This document shows positions 20,315 through 28,453 of a stretch of 64,000 bases of DNA, in pieces. The stretch is from Nostocoides sp. Soil756. Its GTDB lineage: Bacteria > Actinomycetota > Actinomycetes > Actinomycetales > Dermatophilaceae. The notes below the pieces were generated by a model. It did not search any database and was not told where the DNA came from. It saw nothing but the letters and a program-made list of their open reading frames with translations. The stretch covers positions 246,120-310,119 of the forward strand of contig NZ_LMSE01000003.1 in the NCBI RefSeq assembly GCF_001428065.1, read 5' to 3'. Position numbers and translations under genes: made by a program. Positions within the stretch are counted from its first letter, which is position 1, and each line of letters begins with the position of its first letter.

Positions 20315-20504
20315 CCAGACGCCCCTGCTGACCTGCCCGGACGACCTCTCGGGAGGGACAGGTCCCCGTGGGGGCTCCGGGGAGGGGATGCGGACGCCCC
20401 ATCCGCGGATCGCGCGCTGCGCGCACTCTCCGCTCCCGCCAGGTCCATCCAGCGCCCGCACCTTCTCCGCTGCGCCCCATCCCCGCGCTTGGCCTCCGAG
20501 GACG

Positions 20505-21068
20505 TCAGGGGCGTTCGGCGAGCCAGACCGTGGTCTCGCCGTAGCGGCGGGGCTTGCCGACGCGCTCGAGACCGGGCGGCCAGGTCGGCTCGGGCGAGCG
20601 CGTCGAGCGTTCGACGACCACGAGTGCCCCGTGAGCCGCCCAGCCGGCCGCGAGGCGGTCGAGGACCGCGGCCAGGGCCTCCTCCCCCACGTGGTAGGGC
20701 GGGTCGACGAGGACGAGGTCGGCCGCGTCGTCCGGGCCCGGGTCGGCAGCCAGGGCCGAGGAGACGGTGACGGGCAGGACCCGCCCGGTGGTGAGCCCCA
20801 GCGCGCGCAGGTTGGCGGTGATGGTGGCAGCCGCCCGCCGGTCGGACTCGACCCACCGGGCCGAAGCCGCACCGCGGCTCAGGGCTTCCAGCCCCAGCGC
20901 GCCGGAGCCCCCGTAGAGGTCGAGGACCCGCGCGCCGCGCACCGCGTCGCGGGCGTCGAGGGCCGAGAAGAGGGCCTCACGGACCCGGTCGCTGGTGGGG
21001 CGGGTCCCTGTGCCGGGCGGGGTGCGCAGGGTGCGGCCGCCGTGGGTGCCCGCGACGACCCGGGTCAT
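20505..21068 (-). CDS. rsmD: 16S rRNA (guanine-N2-966)-methyltransferase RsmD
   Basis: A 187-residue class I SAM methyltransferase. RVVAGTHGGRTLRTPPGTGTRPTSD-like opening residues, the SAM-binding VLDLYGGSGALGLEAL and the catalytic LVDPPYHVG (DPPY) are diagnostic of RsmD. It methylates G966 of 16S rRNA. Its ATG overlaps the recG stop by four bases (ATGA), so the two are co-translated. Confidence 0.95.
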   Translation of the reverse strand: MTRVVAGTHGGRTLRTPPGTGTRPTSDRVREALFSALDARDAVRGARVLDLYGGSGALGLEALSRGAASARWVESDRRAAATITANLRALGLTTGRVLPVTVSSALAADPGPDDAADLVLVDPPYHVGEEALAAVLDRLAAGWAAHGALVVVERSTRSPEPTWPPGLERVGKPRRYGETTVWLAERP

Positions 21069-23242
21069 CCGCGCTCCAGGTAGGCGGCCTGCTCGGCGTC
21101 GACGCGCGCCTGCACCGCGGCGGCCAGCAGGGGGTGGCCCGCGAGGTCGGGGTCGGCCTCGACCACGGCGAAGGCGTCCTGGCGGGCGTCCTCGATGACG
21201 TCCTCGTGCTCGAGGATGTGCAGGAACTCCAGCTGGGTGCGCCGCCCGTGCTGGGCAGCGCCGAGGATGTCTCCCTCCCGGCGCTGGGAGAGGTCGAGGC
21301 GGGCCAGCTCGAAGCCGTCGGTGGTGGCGGCTACGGCCGCCAGGCGCACCCGGGCCGGCTCGGCCTCGGTGCCCGTGACCAGCAGGCAGAGGCCGGGGAA
21401 ACCGCCGCGCCCGATCCGCCCTCGCAGCTGGTGCAGCTGCGAGACACCGAAGCGGTCGGCGTCCATCACGACCATGACGCTGGCGTTGGGCACGTCGACC
21501 CCGACCTCGATGACGGTGGTCGACACCAGCACGTCGGTCTCGCCCCGCTGGAACCGCGCCATCACGGCGTCCTTGTCGTCGGCGGCCATCCGGCCGTGCA
21601 GCACCTCGACGGTGAGCCCGGCCAGTGCGGGCTCCTCGGCCAGGGCGGCGTGCACCGCGGTGACGCTCTTCAGCGGGCGCGGGGGCGGCGGCGCCTCCTC
21701 GCCCTCCGGGTCGAGGTCGGCCTCCGGGGCGGTGAGCACGGCGCCCTCGTCGGGCGCGTCATCGTCGCCGATGCGGGGGCACACGACGTACGCCTGCCGC
21801 CCGGCGGCGACCTCCTCGGCGACCCGGGCCCAGGTGCGCGCCATCCAGCCGGGCCGCTCCTCGGGGACCACGTGCGTGGTGATGGGGGCGCGCCCGGCCG
21901 GCAGCTCGCGCAGGGTCGAGGTCTCGAGGTCGCCGAAGACCGTCATGGCCACCGTGCGCGGGATGGGGGTGGCCGTCATCACCAGCACGTGAGGTGGGGT
22001 GGCGCCCTTGCCGCGCAGGGCGTCGCGCTGCTCGACCCCGAAGCGGTGCTGCTCGTCGACCACGACGAGCGCCAGGTCGAGGAACTCGACGTGCTCCTGG
22101 AGCAGGGCGTGGGTGCCGACGACGATGCCGGCCTCACCGCTGACGACGTCGAGCAGGGCCTTGCGCCGCTCGGCCGTGGACATCGAGCCCGTGAGCAGCA
22201 CCACGCGGGTGCCGTGCTCGGCGCCCCCCAGCATCCCGCCCAGGGCGAGGTCGCCGAGCATCCCGGTCATGGTGCGGTGGTGCTGGGCGGCGAGGACCTC
22301 GGTGGGCGCGAGCAGGGCCGCCTGGCCGCCGCTGTCGACCGCCTGGAGCATGGCCCGCAGCGCCACCACGGTCTTGCCCGAGCCGACCTCGCCCTGGAGC
22401 AGCCGGTGCATGGGCACCGCGCGCCCGAGCTCGTCGGCCACGGTGGCACCGATCTCGCGCTGGCCGTCGGTGAGGGTGAACGGCAGGCGCTGGTCGAAGG
22501 CGGCCAGCAGCCCGTCGGGGCGGCCGGGGCGCGCCCGGGTGGCCTGGGCCGCCGACACCCGCCGGCGCTGGGCGAGCGTGGCCTGGAGGACGAACGCCTC
22601 CTCGTAGCGCAGCCGCCGGCGGGCCTCCTCGACCTCGTCGAGCGAGTCGGGGGTGTGGATGCCGCGCAGCGCGTCGATGCGCGAGACGAGCCGGCGCCGC
22701 TCCCGCACCTCGGGGGGCAGTGCGTCGGGGACGTCGTCGAGGACGTCGAGGACGCGCCGCACGCTCTCGGTGACGGTCCAGGTGTGCAGCTTGCCGACCC
22801 GGCGGTAGATGGGGATGAGGCTCTTGCGCTCCCCCGCGTCGAAGTCGTCGAGCATCGTGTAGCCGGGGTGGGTCAGCTGGAGGCGGTGGTTGTAGGTGCC
22901 CACGGTGCCGGCGAAGATCCCGCGCGCCCCCGGCACCAGCGCCTTCTCGTGGCCCCACGCCTTGAAGAAGGTGATGTCGATGTCGTGCCGGCCGTCGGTG
23001 ATGACGACGTTGAGCATGGTGCCCTTGCGCTTCTGCATCCGCCGGGTCGAGGCGCTCCTGACCTCCGCCACGCCGACGAGGAACTCCCCCGGGGTCACCG
23101 CCCCCAGGTCGCTCTCGCGGCTGCGGTAGCGGCGCGGCCAGAACGCGAGCAGGTCGCCGACGGTGTGGATGTCGCGGTGCTTCGCGAACTCCTTCTCGGC
23201 GGCCGCGATGATCGGGCGCAGCGGGCTGGACTCGGTGGCCAT
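21065..23242 (-). CDS. recG: ATP-dependent DNA helicase RecG
   Basis: A 725-residue branched-DNA helicase. The N-terminal wedge/OB region is followed by helicase motifs: the Walker A QGEVGSGKTVVALRA, the motif II box VVVDEQHRFGVEQR (DEQH), MTATPIPRT, and the C-terminal DRFGVSQLHQLRGRIGRG. RecG remodels stalled forks and Holliday junctions. The ATG at 23242 overlaps the preceding stop by one base (TGATG). A GTG one codon upstream is less likely. The order DAK2-recG-rsmD is common in Gram-positive bacteria. Confidence 0.96.
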   Translation of the reverse strand: MATESSPLRPIIAAAEKEFAKHRDIHTVGDLLAFWPRRYRSRESDLGAVTPGEFLVGVAEVRSASTRRMQKRKGTMLNVVITDGRHDIDITFFKAWGHEKALVPGARGIFAGTVGTYNHRLQLTHPGYTMLDDFDAGERKSLIPIYRRVGKLHTWTVTESVRRVLDVLDDVPDALPPEVRERRRLVSRIDALRGIHTPDSLDEVEEARRRLRYEEAFVLQATLAQRRRVSAAQATRARPGRPDGLLAAFDQRLPFTLTDGQREIGATVADELGRAVPMHRLLQGEVGSGKTVVALRAMLQAVDSGGQAALLAPTEVLAAQHHRTMTGMLGDLALGGMLGGAEHGTRVVLLTGSMSTAERRKALLDVVSGEAGIVVGTHALLQEHVEFLDLALVVVDEQHRFGVEQRDALRGKGATPPHVLVMTATPIPRTVAMTVFGDLETSTLRELPAGRAPITTHVVPEERPGWMARTWARVAEEVAAGRQAYVVCPRIGDDDAPDEGAVLTAPEADLDPEGEEAPPPPRPLKSVTAVHAALAEEPALAGLTVEVLHGRMAADDKDAVMARFQRGETDVLVSTTVIEVGVDVPNASVMVVMDADRFGVSQLHQLRGRIGRGGFPGLCLLVTGTEAEPARVRLAAVAATTDGFELARLDLSQRREGDILGAAQHGRRTQLEFLHILEHEDVIEDARQDAFAVVEADPDLAGHPLLAAAVQARVDAEQAAYLERG

Positions 23243-24915
23243 CACTCGACCCCGATCAGCAGCGGGTGCACCGGCTGGCCGCCGTCGATGACCACGACCT
23301 CGACCTCCGGGCGCTCACGGCCGAGCCGGGCGGCCACCCGGTCGGCCAGCGCGGTGTCGGCGCCCTCACCCACCACCAGGGTGACGAGCTCGCCGCCGGC
23401 CGAGAGCATCCGGTCGAGGACGTCGTGCGCGGCGACCACGAGGTCGCCGGCCAGGAGGGCGACGTCGCCGTCGACGATCCCGAGCACGTCGCCCGGGTGG
23501 CACACCCCCGCCCAGGTGAGCGCCTCCTCGGTGGCGACGGTGACGGCGCCGTGGCGGGTGGAGACCGCGGCGCCGGTCATCGCCACGACGTTGGCGTGCA
23601 CGGTGCGCTCGGGGTCGAGGACGGCGAGCGCGGCCAGCGCCTGGACCGTGGTCCGGGCCGGTACGACGTGGACCTCGAGGCCCTCCCCGGTGGCCGCCCG
23701 GGCCGCGATCTCGGCGACCATCAGTCCGTCGGCGTCGGCCGGGAGCAGGACGACCGACGGTGCGCCGGTGCGCCGGGCGGCGTCGACCAGCTGGCTGGCC
23801 GAGGGCCGGCGACCCGGGCCGAACGGCACCGCGACCGCGCCGGCGGCCTCGAGCAGGGCGGCGATGCCGGGGCCGGCCGCCCCCGCCACGACGCCCAGCG
23901 GTAGGACCTGGTCGCGCGCTCCCCCCTGCGAGACGAGATGGGTGATGCGCACCCGCTCGGGGCGGCCCGCCAGGATGCCGGCCTCGACGGCGGCGCCGGC
24001 GTCGTCGACGTGCACGTGGACGTTCCAGAGGTCCGGCCCGCCGACGACCAGCAGCGAGTCGCCCAGCCGGTCGAGGGTGGCCGTGAGGGTCGCGACGGTG
24101 TCGGCGCTCGCGCCGGTGAGCAGGTACATCACCTCGAAGGCCGGGCCGTCCTGTCCGGGGCCGGCGGCGCCCTCGGTTTCCGCCGCGGGAGCGGGCGCCT
24201 CGGCGTCGGAGCGCCACTCGTCGCGGGGACGGGGCGGGCCCGCGCTCAGCAGCCCCTCGTCGGTGGCGGTCCAGGCGCCGGTGACCACGCGGTGCAGCGA
24301 CTCCAACAGCAGCACACAGCCGGCGCCCCCGGCGTCGACGACCCCGGCCCGGGCCAGCGCGGGCAGCTGGTGGGGGGTGACGATCAGCGCCTGCTGCGCC
24401 GCGGCCACGGCGGCGCCCGAGACCTCGGCCAGCGTCCCGTCGTCGTCGGCAGTCGCCCGGGCGGCGAGCGCGGCCGCGTCGGCGACGGTGAGGATGGTGC
24501 CCTCCTGCGGGTGCGCGACGCTGGCACGGGCCTTGCCGGCGCCGCGCTCGAGGCACTCGGCCAGCAACCCGGCGTCGAGGGCGGCGAGCCGGCGCTCGGT
24601 GACGACGTCGCACAGGCCCCCGATCAGCTGGCTGAGGAGGACCCCGGAGTTGCCCCGGGCGGCCATCAGCACCGCCCGCCGCATCGCGGTGCACTCGCGC
24701 ACCAGGTCGGCCGGGCCGAGTCCACCCTCGGCTCGCAGCGCCGCGGCGGCATCCTCGATGGCGCCGTCGAGGGTGAGGTAGAGGTTGGTGCCGGTGTCGC
24801 CGTCGGGCACCGGGAAGACGTTGAGCTCGTCGATCTCGGCGCGGCGCGCCGCGAGAGCCGCCCGGGTGAGGAGGACCCAGTGCCGGGCGTCGTCGGCGGT
24901 GAACACGTCGGGCAC
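23242..24915 (-). CDS. DAK2-domain protein, fatty acid kinase FakA-like
   Basis: A 557-residue protein. The N-terminal DhaL/DAK2 domain (about 1-200) shows [21 protein letters not shown], whose Asp residues bind the two Mg ions and ATP, and [13 protein letters not shown]. The C-terminal region is the FakA/YloV-type extension. In Firmicutes FakA phosphorylates fatty acids bound to a FakB (DegV) carrier; no DegV gene is in the window, so the partner is unknown. The GTG at 24915 is supported by TACTGT 7 bases upstream. It is divergent from rpmB and coupled to recG. Confidence 0.88.
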   Translation of the reverse strand: MPDVFTADDARHWVLLTRAALAARRAEIDELNVFPVPDGDTGTNLYLTLDGAIEDAAAALRAEGGLGPADLVRECTAMRRAVLMAARGNSGVLLSQLIGGLCDVVTERRLAALDAGLLAECLERGAGKARASVAHPQEGTILTVADAAALAARATADDDGTLAEVSGAAVAAAQQALIVTPHQLPALARAGVVDAGGAGCVLLLESLHRVVTGAWTATDEGLLSAGPPRPRDEWRSDAEAPAPAAETEGAAGPGQDGPAFEVMYLLTGASADTVATLTATLDRLGDSLLVVGGPDLWNVHVHVDDAGAAVEAGILAGRPERVRITHLVSQGGARDQVLPLGVVAGAAGPGIAALLEAAGAVAVPFGPGRRPSASQLVDAARRTGAPSVVLLPADADGLMVAEIAARAATGEGLEVHVVPARTTVQALAALAVLDPERTVHANVVAMTGAAVSTRHGAVTVATEEALTWAGVCHPGDVLGIVDGDVALLAGDLVVAAHDVLDRMLSAGGELVTLVVGEGADTALADRVAARLGRERPEVEVVVIDGGQPVHPLLIGVE

Positions 24916-24922
24916 GGCCCTT

Positions 24923-24928
24923 ACAGTA
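24923..24928 (-). promoter_or_regulatory. -10 element, leaderless promoter of the DAK2-recG-rsmD operon
   Basis: TACTGT on the minus strand, 7 bases before the GTG at 24915. Confidence 0.45.
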
Positions 24929-24960
24929 ACGGTCGGCCCCGTCACCCCTGCGGCGCCGTT

Positions 24961-24990
24961 TTGGTCGCCCGGGTGGGGCTCGGCTACGCT
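24961..24990 (+). promoter_or_regulatory. Putative rpmB promoter
   Basis: TTGGTC and TACGCT are 18 bases apart, giving a 5' leader of about 65 bases before the rpmB start. Confidence 0.4.
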
Positions 24991-25063
24991 TGTCCGGTTG
25001 CGCGTGCACCGTCGTGCACCGCCCCCCATGACCACTCATCACGTTACTTCTCAGGAGATCCCC

Positions 25064-25258
25064 GTGGCTGCCAACTGCGACGTCTGCGGCAAGGGCCCCT
25101 CGTTCGGGCACAACATCTCGCACTCGCACCGCCGCACCAAGCGCCGCTGGAACCCCAACATCCAGCGCGTCAAGGCCCTGGTGGGCGACGCGGGCGTCAC
25201 CCCCAAGCGGCTCAACGTGTGCACCTCCTGCCTCAAGGCGGGCAAGGTCAAGCGCTGA
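25064..25258 (+). CDS. rpmB: 50S ribosomal protein L28
   Basis: A 64-residue L28 with the opening (GTG)[18 protein letters not shown]. It has CxxC pairs at CDVC and CTSC, so it is the zinc-binding form. The GTG at 25064 has AGGAG at 6-7 bases. It is monocistronic and followed by a strong hairpin. Confidence 0.97.
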   Translation: MAANCDVCGKGPSFGHNISHSHRRTKRRWNPNIQRVKALVGDAGVTPKRLNVCTSCLKAGKVKR

Positions 25259-25273
25259 CCCTCTGACGCATCC

Positions 25274-25307
25274 GCAACGGGCGGTCCCCTCGGGGGCCGC
25301 CCGTTGC
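25274..25307 (+). terminator. rpmB terminator hairpin
   Basis: A perfect 11-bp stem (GCAACGGGCGG at 25274-25284 with its complement at 25297-25307) extends inward with CCCC/GGGG. It lies 15 bases after the rpmB stop, without a U-tract. Confidence 0.75.
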
Positions 25308-25375
25308 GCTGTCCCGGGGCGTCTCGCCGTCCGGTGCGCCCCCCCGGGAGGCCGGGACCCCGGTTCGTCAGCCTC

Positions 25376-25396
25376 CCCCCGGTTCCGAACCGGGGG
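25376..25396. repeat. Palindrome 1 in the rpmB/thiL convergent gap
   Basis: A 21-base perfect palindrome, CCCCCGGTTC-C-GAACCGGGGG. It could act as a terminator or protein site. Confidence 0.6.
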
Positions 25397-25404
25397 AACC
25401 CTGA

Positions 25405-25427
25405 CATTTCGGGGTGGCCCCGAAATG
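25405..25427. terminator. Palindrome 2 in the rpmB/thiL convergent gap, probable thiL terminator
   Basis: A perfect 10-bp stem, CATTTCGGGG, with a 3-base loop (TGG), 12 bases after the thiL stop read on the minus strand. Confidence 0.6.
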
Positions 25428-25438
25428 CGGAGGCGGGG

Positions 25439-26470
25439 TCAGGAGGGGGCGAAGTGGTCCCAGCCCCGGACGTCCGGCACCTGGCCGTCGACGCGCACCA
25501 GGGGACCGGTGGCACCCACCGCCTCGACCGTCCCGATGACGTACCACGGCTCCCCCGGCAGGGCCGCCAGGTCGGTGCCCGCCGGGAAGCAGCCCACCAG
25601 CGAGTGCTCCTCACCGCCGGCCAGCACCTGGCGCAGGGCCTCGTCGGGCCCGAGGCAGTCGGTGAGCGGGCCGTCGGCGAAGCGGGCCCGCAGCACCGAG
25701 CCGTCGAGCTCGATGGCGACCCCGCTGGCCCGGGCCACCCGCCCCAGGTCGGTGACGAGCCCGTCCGAGACGTCGACCAGGGCCGTGGCCCCGGCGTCCG
25801 CCGCCACCGGGCCGGCCTCCCACGGCGGGCGCGGCGCGCGATGCGCGGCCATCAGCGAAGCCGCCGACGCGGTGCGGGCCGTGATGTGTGCGGCGGGGTC
25901 CGCCGGTCGCTCCCCCGCGAGGTAGAGCGCCAGCCCGCCCCCGGAGCGCCCCAACGTGCCGCAGACGGCCACCACGTCGCCGGGTCGCGCTCCCGACCGC
26001 AGCACCGGCGCCCGTCCCGCGAGGTCGCCGAGGGCGGTCACCGTGACGACCAGCACCCCCTCGGGCGCCGACGACAGGTCGCCCCCCACCACCCCGGCCC
26101 CGGCCGCCCCCGCCACCTGCGCGATGCCGCGGGCCAGGTCGACGGCCCACTCGACGGTGACGGCAGGGTCGGCGACGAGCGACACGAGCAGCGCCGTCGG
26201 GCGGGCGCCCATCGCCGCGACGTCGGCCACGTTCTGCGCGGCCACCTTGACGCCGACGTCGTGCCCGCTGGACCAGTCGTCGCGCCAGTCGCGGCCCCGC
26301 ACCATCCCGTCGGTCGTCGCCACCACCGAGCGCCCGGGCGCGGCCACCACGGCGGCGTCGTCGCCGGGGCCCACCGGCACCTCACGCGCGTCGCGGGCCG
26401 TCGCGGCGTACACGGGGAAGATCCGCGCGAGCAGCGCGGACTCGTCGAGGTCGCGCAGGCGCTCGGTCAT
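25439..26470 (-). CDS. thiL: Thiamine-monophosphate kinase
   Basis: A 343-residue ThiL of the PurM-like ATP-binding superfamily, which phosphorylates thiamine monophosphate to thiamine diphosphate. VGPGDDAAVVAAPGRSVVATTDGMVRGRDW holds the metal-binding Asp residues; AAQNVADVAAMGARPTALLVSL and VVGGDLSSAPEGV are family blocks, and VSDGLVTDLGR is near the C-terminus. The ATG at 26470 has a strong GGAGGGGG upstream. It is monocistronic, with no other thiamine genes nearby. Confidence 0.95.
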   Translation of the reverse strand: MTERLRDLDESALLARIFPVYAATARDAREVPVGPGDDAAVVAAPGRSVVATTDGMVRGRDWRDDWSSGHDVGVKVAAQNVADVAAMGARPTALLVSLVADPAVTVEWAVDLARGIAQVAGAAGAGVVGGDLSSAPEGVLVVTVTALGDLAGRAPVLRSGARPGDVVAVCGTLGRSGGGLALYLAGERPADPAAHITARTASAASLMAAHRAPRPPWEAGPVAADAGATALVDVSDGLVTDLGRVARASGVAIELDGSVLRARFADGPLTDCLGPDEALRQVLAGGEEHSLVGCFPAGTDLAALPGEPWYVIGTVEAVGATGPLVRVDGQVPDVRGWDHFAPS

Positions 26471-26592
26471 CGCCCCCTCCCTCCGGTGACGTGGGGTGCA
26501 CCGGCACGGTAGCGTCTGGAGCCACCCCGTCCTCGTGGCGGGGCCGGTCGGGGTCGCCCAGGCCCCGCGACACGACGACAAAGGTGGAATCA

Positions 26593-26826
26593 GTGGTACA
26601 GGCCTACATCCTGGTCCAGACCGACGTCGGCAAGGCTGCCTCGGTCGCCGCCACGATCGCGCAGATCGAGGGCGTCGTCCTCGCCGAGGACGTCACCGGC
26701 CCCTACGACGTCATCGCCCGGGTCGAGTCCTCGTCGGTCGACGACCTCGGCAAGCTCGTCATCTCCAAGATCCAGGACACCGACGGCATCACCCGCACCC
26801 TCACGTGCACGGTGGTCCACGTCTGA
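26593..26826 (+). CDS. Lrp/AsnC-type RAM-domain protein without DNA-binding domain
   Basis: A 77-residue protein consisting only of the ligand-binding RAM (AsnC C-terminal) domain: VQAYILVQTDVGKAASVAATI followed by VTGPYDVIARVESSSVDDLGKLV. No helix-turn-helix is present. Stand-alone RAM proteins bind small molecules, often amino acids, and oligomerise; function here is unknown. The GTG at 26593 is preceded by AAGGTGG at 6-7 bases, which decides the start. Its 3' end overlaps the DUF3515 gene, so they are probably co-expressed. Confidence 0.88.
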   Translation: MVQAYILVQTDVGKAASVAATIAQIEGVVLAEDVTGPYDVIARVESSSVDDLGKLVISKIQDTDGITRTLTCTVVHV

Positions 26827-27269
26827 GACCCCGATCCGCCCGCGCGGCGGCAGCGCTCGGCGCTGCCGCCGTCGTGCTGTCCGGTTGCTCCTCCGCGGTG
26901 GAGGTCTCGGTCCCGGGTGGGGCCGGGGTGCCGGCCTGCCACCACGCCGCGTGGCCGGCGACGGTCGCGGGCCAGGAGCGCCGCGACACCTCTCCAGCGA
27001 GCCCCGCCGTCGCGGCCTGGGGGGACCCCGCGGTGGTCGCGCGCTGCGGGGTGGCCGCCATCGGCCCCACCGACGTGGAGTGCGTCGCGGTCGACGGCCA
27101 GGGCTGGATCCCCGAGCCGCTCTCGGACGGCACCCGGCTGGTCTCGTTCGGCACCGACCCGGCCCTGGAGGTGCTCGTCCCGAGCTCCTACGGCCCCGCG
27201 CCCCTGCTGCTGCCGGCCTTCACGACGATCGCGGCCGCGCTGCCGCGCAACGGGCTCGTCTGTCGCTGA
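26805..27269 (+). CDS. DUF3515 lipoprotein
   Basis: A 154-residue lipoprotein. The lipobox VLSGC follows an Ala-rich hydrophobic stretch, so the protein is lipidated at about Cys26. The mature part matches DUF3515, an actinobacterial family of unknown function: CHHAAWPATVAGQERRDTSP, AAWGDPAVVARCGV, and the SFGTDPALEVLVP block. It is typically encoded beside ddl, as here, which hints at a cell-envelope role. The start is uncertain; the GTG at 26805 overlaps the RAM-domain gene by 22 bases. It converges on ddl with a 23-base gap. Confidence 0.82.
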   Translation: MHGGPRLRPRSARAAAALGAAAVVLSGCSSAVEVSVPGGAGVPACHHAAWPATVAGQERRDTSPASPAVAAWGDPAVVARCGVAAIGPTDVECVAVDGQGWIPEPLSDGTRLVSFGTDPALEVLVPSSYGPAPLLLPAFTTIAAALPRNGLVCR

Positions 27270-27292
27270 GGCGATTCCCGCGCGGGGCGGCG

Positions 27293-28417
27293 TCAGCGCA
27301 GGCCGGTCCGCCGCTCCATCGCCAGCGCCACCAGCTCGTCGATGAGCTCGGGGTAGGCCAGACCGGTGGCGGCCCACATCCGCGGGAACATCGAGCTCGG
27401 GGTGAACCCCGGCATGGTGTTGACCTCGTTGACCAGCACCTCGCCGCCGTCGGTGAGGAAGAAGTCGACCCGCGCCAGCCCCTCGCAGCCGGCGGCCTCG
27501 AACGCGGTGACGGCCATGGCCCGGATGCGGTCGGCGGTGGCGCCGGGCACGTCGGCGGGGGCGGTGAGGCGCACGTCGTCACCGGCGAGGTACTTGGCCT
27601 CGAAGTCGTAGAAGTCGTGGCCCGAGACCACCACGCACTCACCGAGCTCGCTGGCGCGCGGGGCGTCGGTGCCGTGGCCCTCGAGCACGCCGCACTCGAT
27701 CTCGCGCCCGGCGATGCCCTGCTCGACGACGACCTTGGGGTCGTGCTCGCGGGCCACCTCGATGGCGGCCTGGAGGTGCTCCATCGACGTCACCCGGGTG
27801 ATGCCCATGCTCGACCCCGCGCGGGCCGGCTTGACGAAGACCGGGAAGGTCAGCGCGCCGACGGTCTCGAGGGCGGCCGCGGGGTCGCGCCGCCACTCGC
27901 GGTCGGTGATGACGACGTAGGGGCCCACCGGCAGCCCGGCGGCGGCCAGGACGACCTTCATCATCGCCTTGTCCATCATCACGGCCGAGGCGGTGACACC
28001 GGAGCCGACGTAGCGGACGTCGGCCAGGTCGAGCAGCCCCTGGATGGTGCCGTCCTCACCGAACGGTCCGTGCAGCAGCGGGAAGACGACGTCGACCTCG
28101 CCGAGGGTGCGCGGCGGCTCGCCGGGCTCGTGCACGACCAGTGTCCGGTCGGCGGCGCTCGTGGGGACGATGACGCTCGCCGAGCCGCCGTCGACCTCGG
28201 GCTCGTGGCCGGGGGCCAGCCGCAGCGGTGCGGGGTCGTCGGGCGCAAGCACCCAGTGCCCGTCCTTGGCGATCCCCACCGGGATCACCTCGTAGCGGTC
28301 GCGGTCGAGCGCCTCGAGGACGCTGGCCGCGGTGGCGCAGGACACGGCGTGCTCGGAGGATCGGCCGCCGAAGACGAGGGCGACCCGGATGGGATCGGAG
28401 CTGGAGCGGTCGGTCAT
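27293..28417 (-). CDS. ddl: D-alanine--D-alanine ligase
   Basis: A 374-residue ATP-grasp ligase making D-Ala-D-Ala for peptidoglycan. RVALVFGGRSSEHAVSCATA is the N-terminal signature, FPLLHGPFGEDGTIQGLL the second, and VFVKPARAGSSMGITRV is the ATP-binding Lys/Ser loop. EVNTMPGFTPSSMFPRM is the C-terminal signature. The active-site loop reads YDFEAKYLAGD, with Tyr before D-F-E-A-K-Y rather than the Phe typical of D-Ala-D-lactate ligases, so it should be a dipeptide ligase. Confidence 0.95.
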   Translation of the reverse strand: MTDRSSSDPIRVALVFGGRSSEHAVSCATAASVLEALDRDRYEVIPVGIAKDGHWVLAPDDPAPLRLAPGHEPEVDGGSASVIVPTSAADRTLVVHEPGEPPRTLGEVDVVFPLLHGPFGEDGTIQGLLDLADVRYVGSGVTASAVMMDKAMMKVVLAAAGLPVGPYVVITDREWRRDPAAALETVGALTFPVFVKPARAGSSMGITRVTSMEHLQAAIEVAREHDPKVVVEQGIAGREIECGVLEGHGTDAPRASELGECVVVSGHDFYDFEAKYLAGDDVRLTAPADVPGATADRIRAMAVTAFEAAGCEGLARVDFFLTDGGEVLVNEVNTMPGFTPSSMFPRMWAATGLAYPELIDELVALAMERRTGLR

Positions 28418-28439
28418 CGCACGCGACTCTAGCCGCCCC

Positions 28440-28445
28440 TAAGGT
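28440..28445 (+). promoter_or_regulatory. -10 element, leaderless promoter of the transsulfuration-type gene
   Basis: TAAGGT lies 8 bases before the GTG at 28454. Confidence 0.4.
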
Positions 28446-28453
28446 GGGGTGCT

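Noticed and set aside
21134..24781. A 1215-codon open frame on the plus strand
   Set aside because: It mirrors recG and the DAK2 gene and shows no domain motif.
26471..26592. A TPP riboswitch or other thiamine-linked element near thiL
   Set aside because: No conserved THI-box core is seen, and the gap reads as a simple promoter (TAGCGT) and leader for the RAM-domain gene.
26491..26592. A longer start for the RAM-domain gene with an N-terminal DNA-binding region
   Set aside because: The upstream codons encode no helix-turn-helix, and AAGGTGG directly precedes the GTG at 26593.
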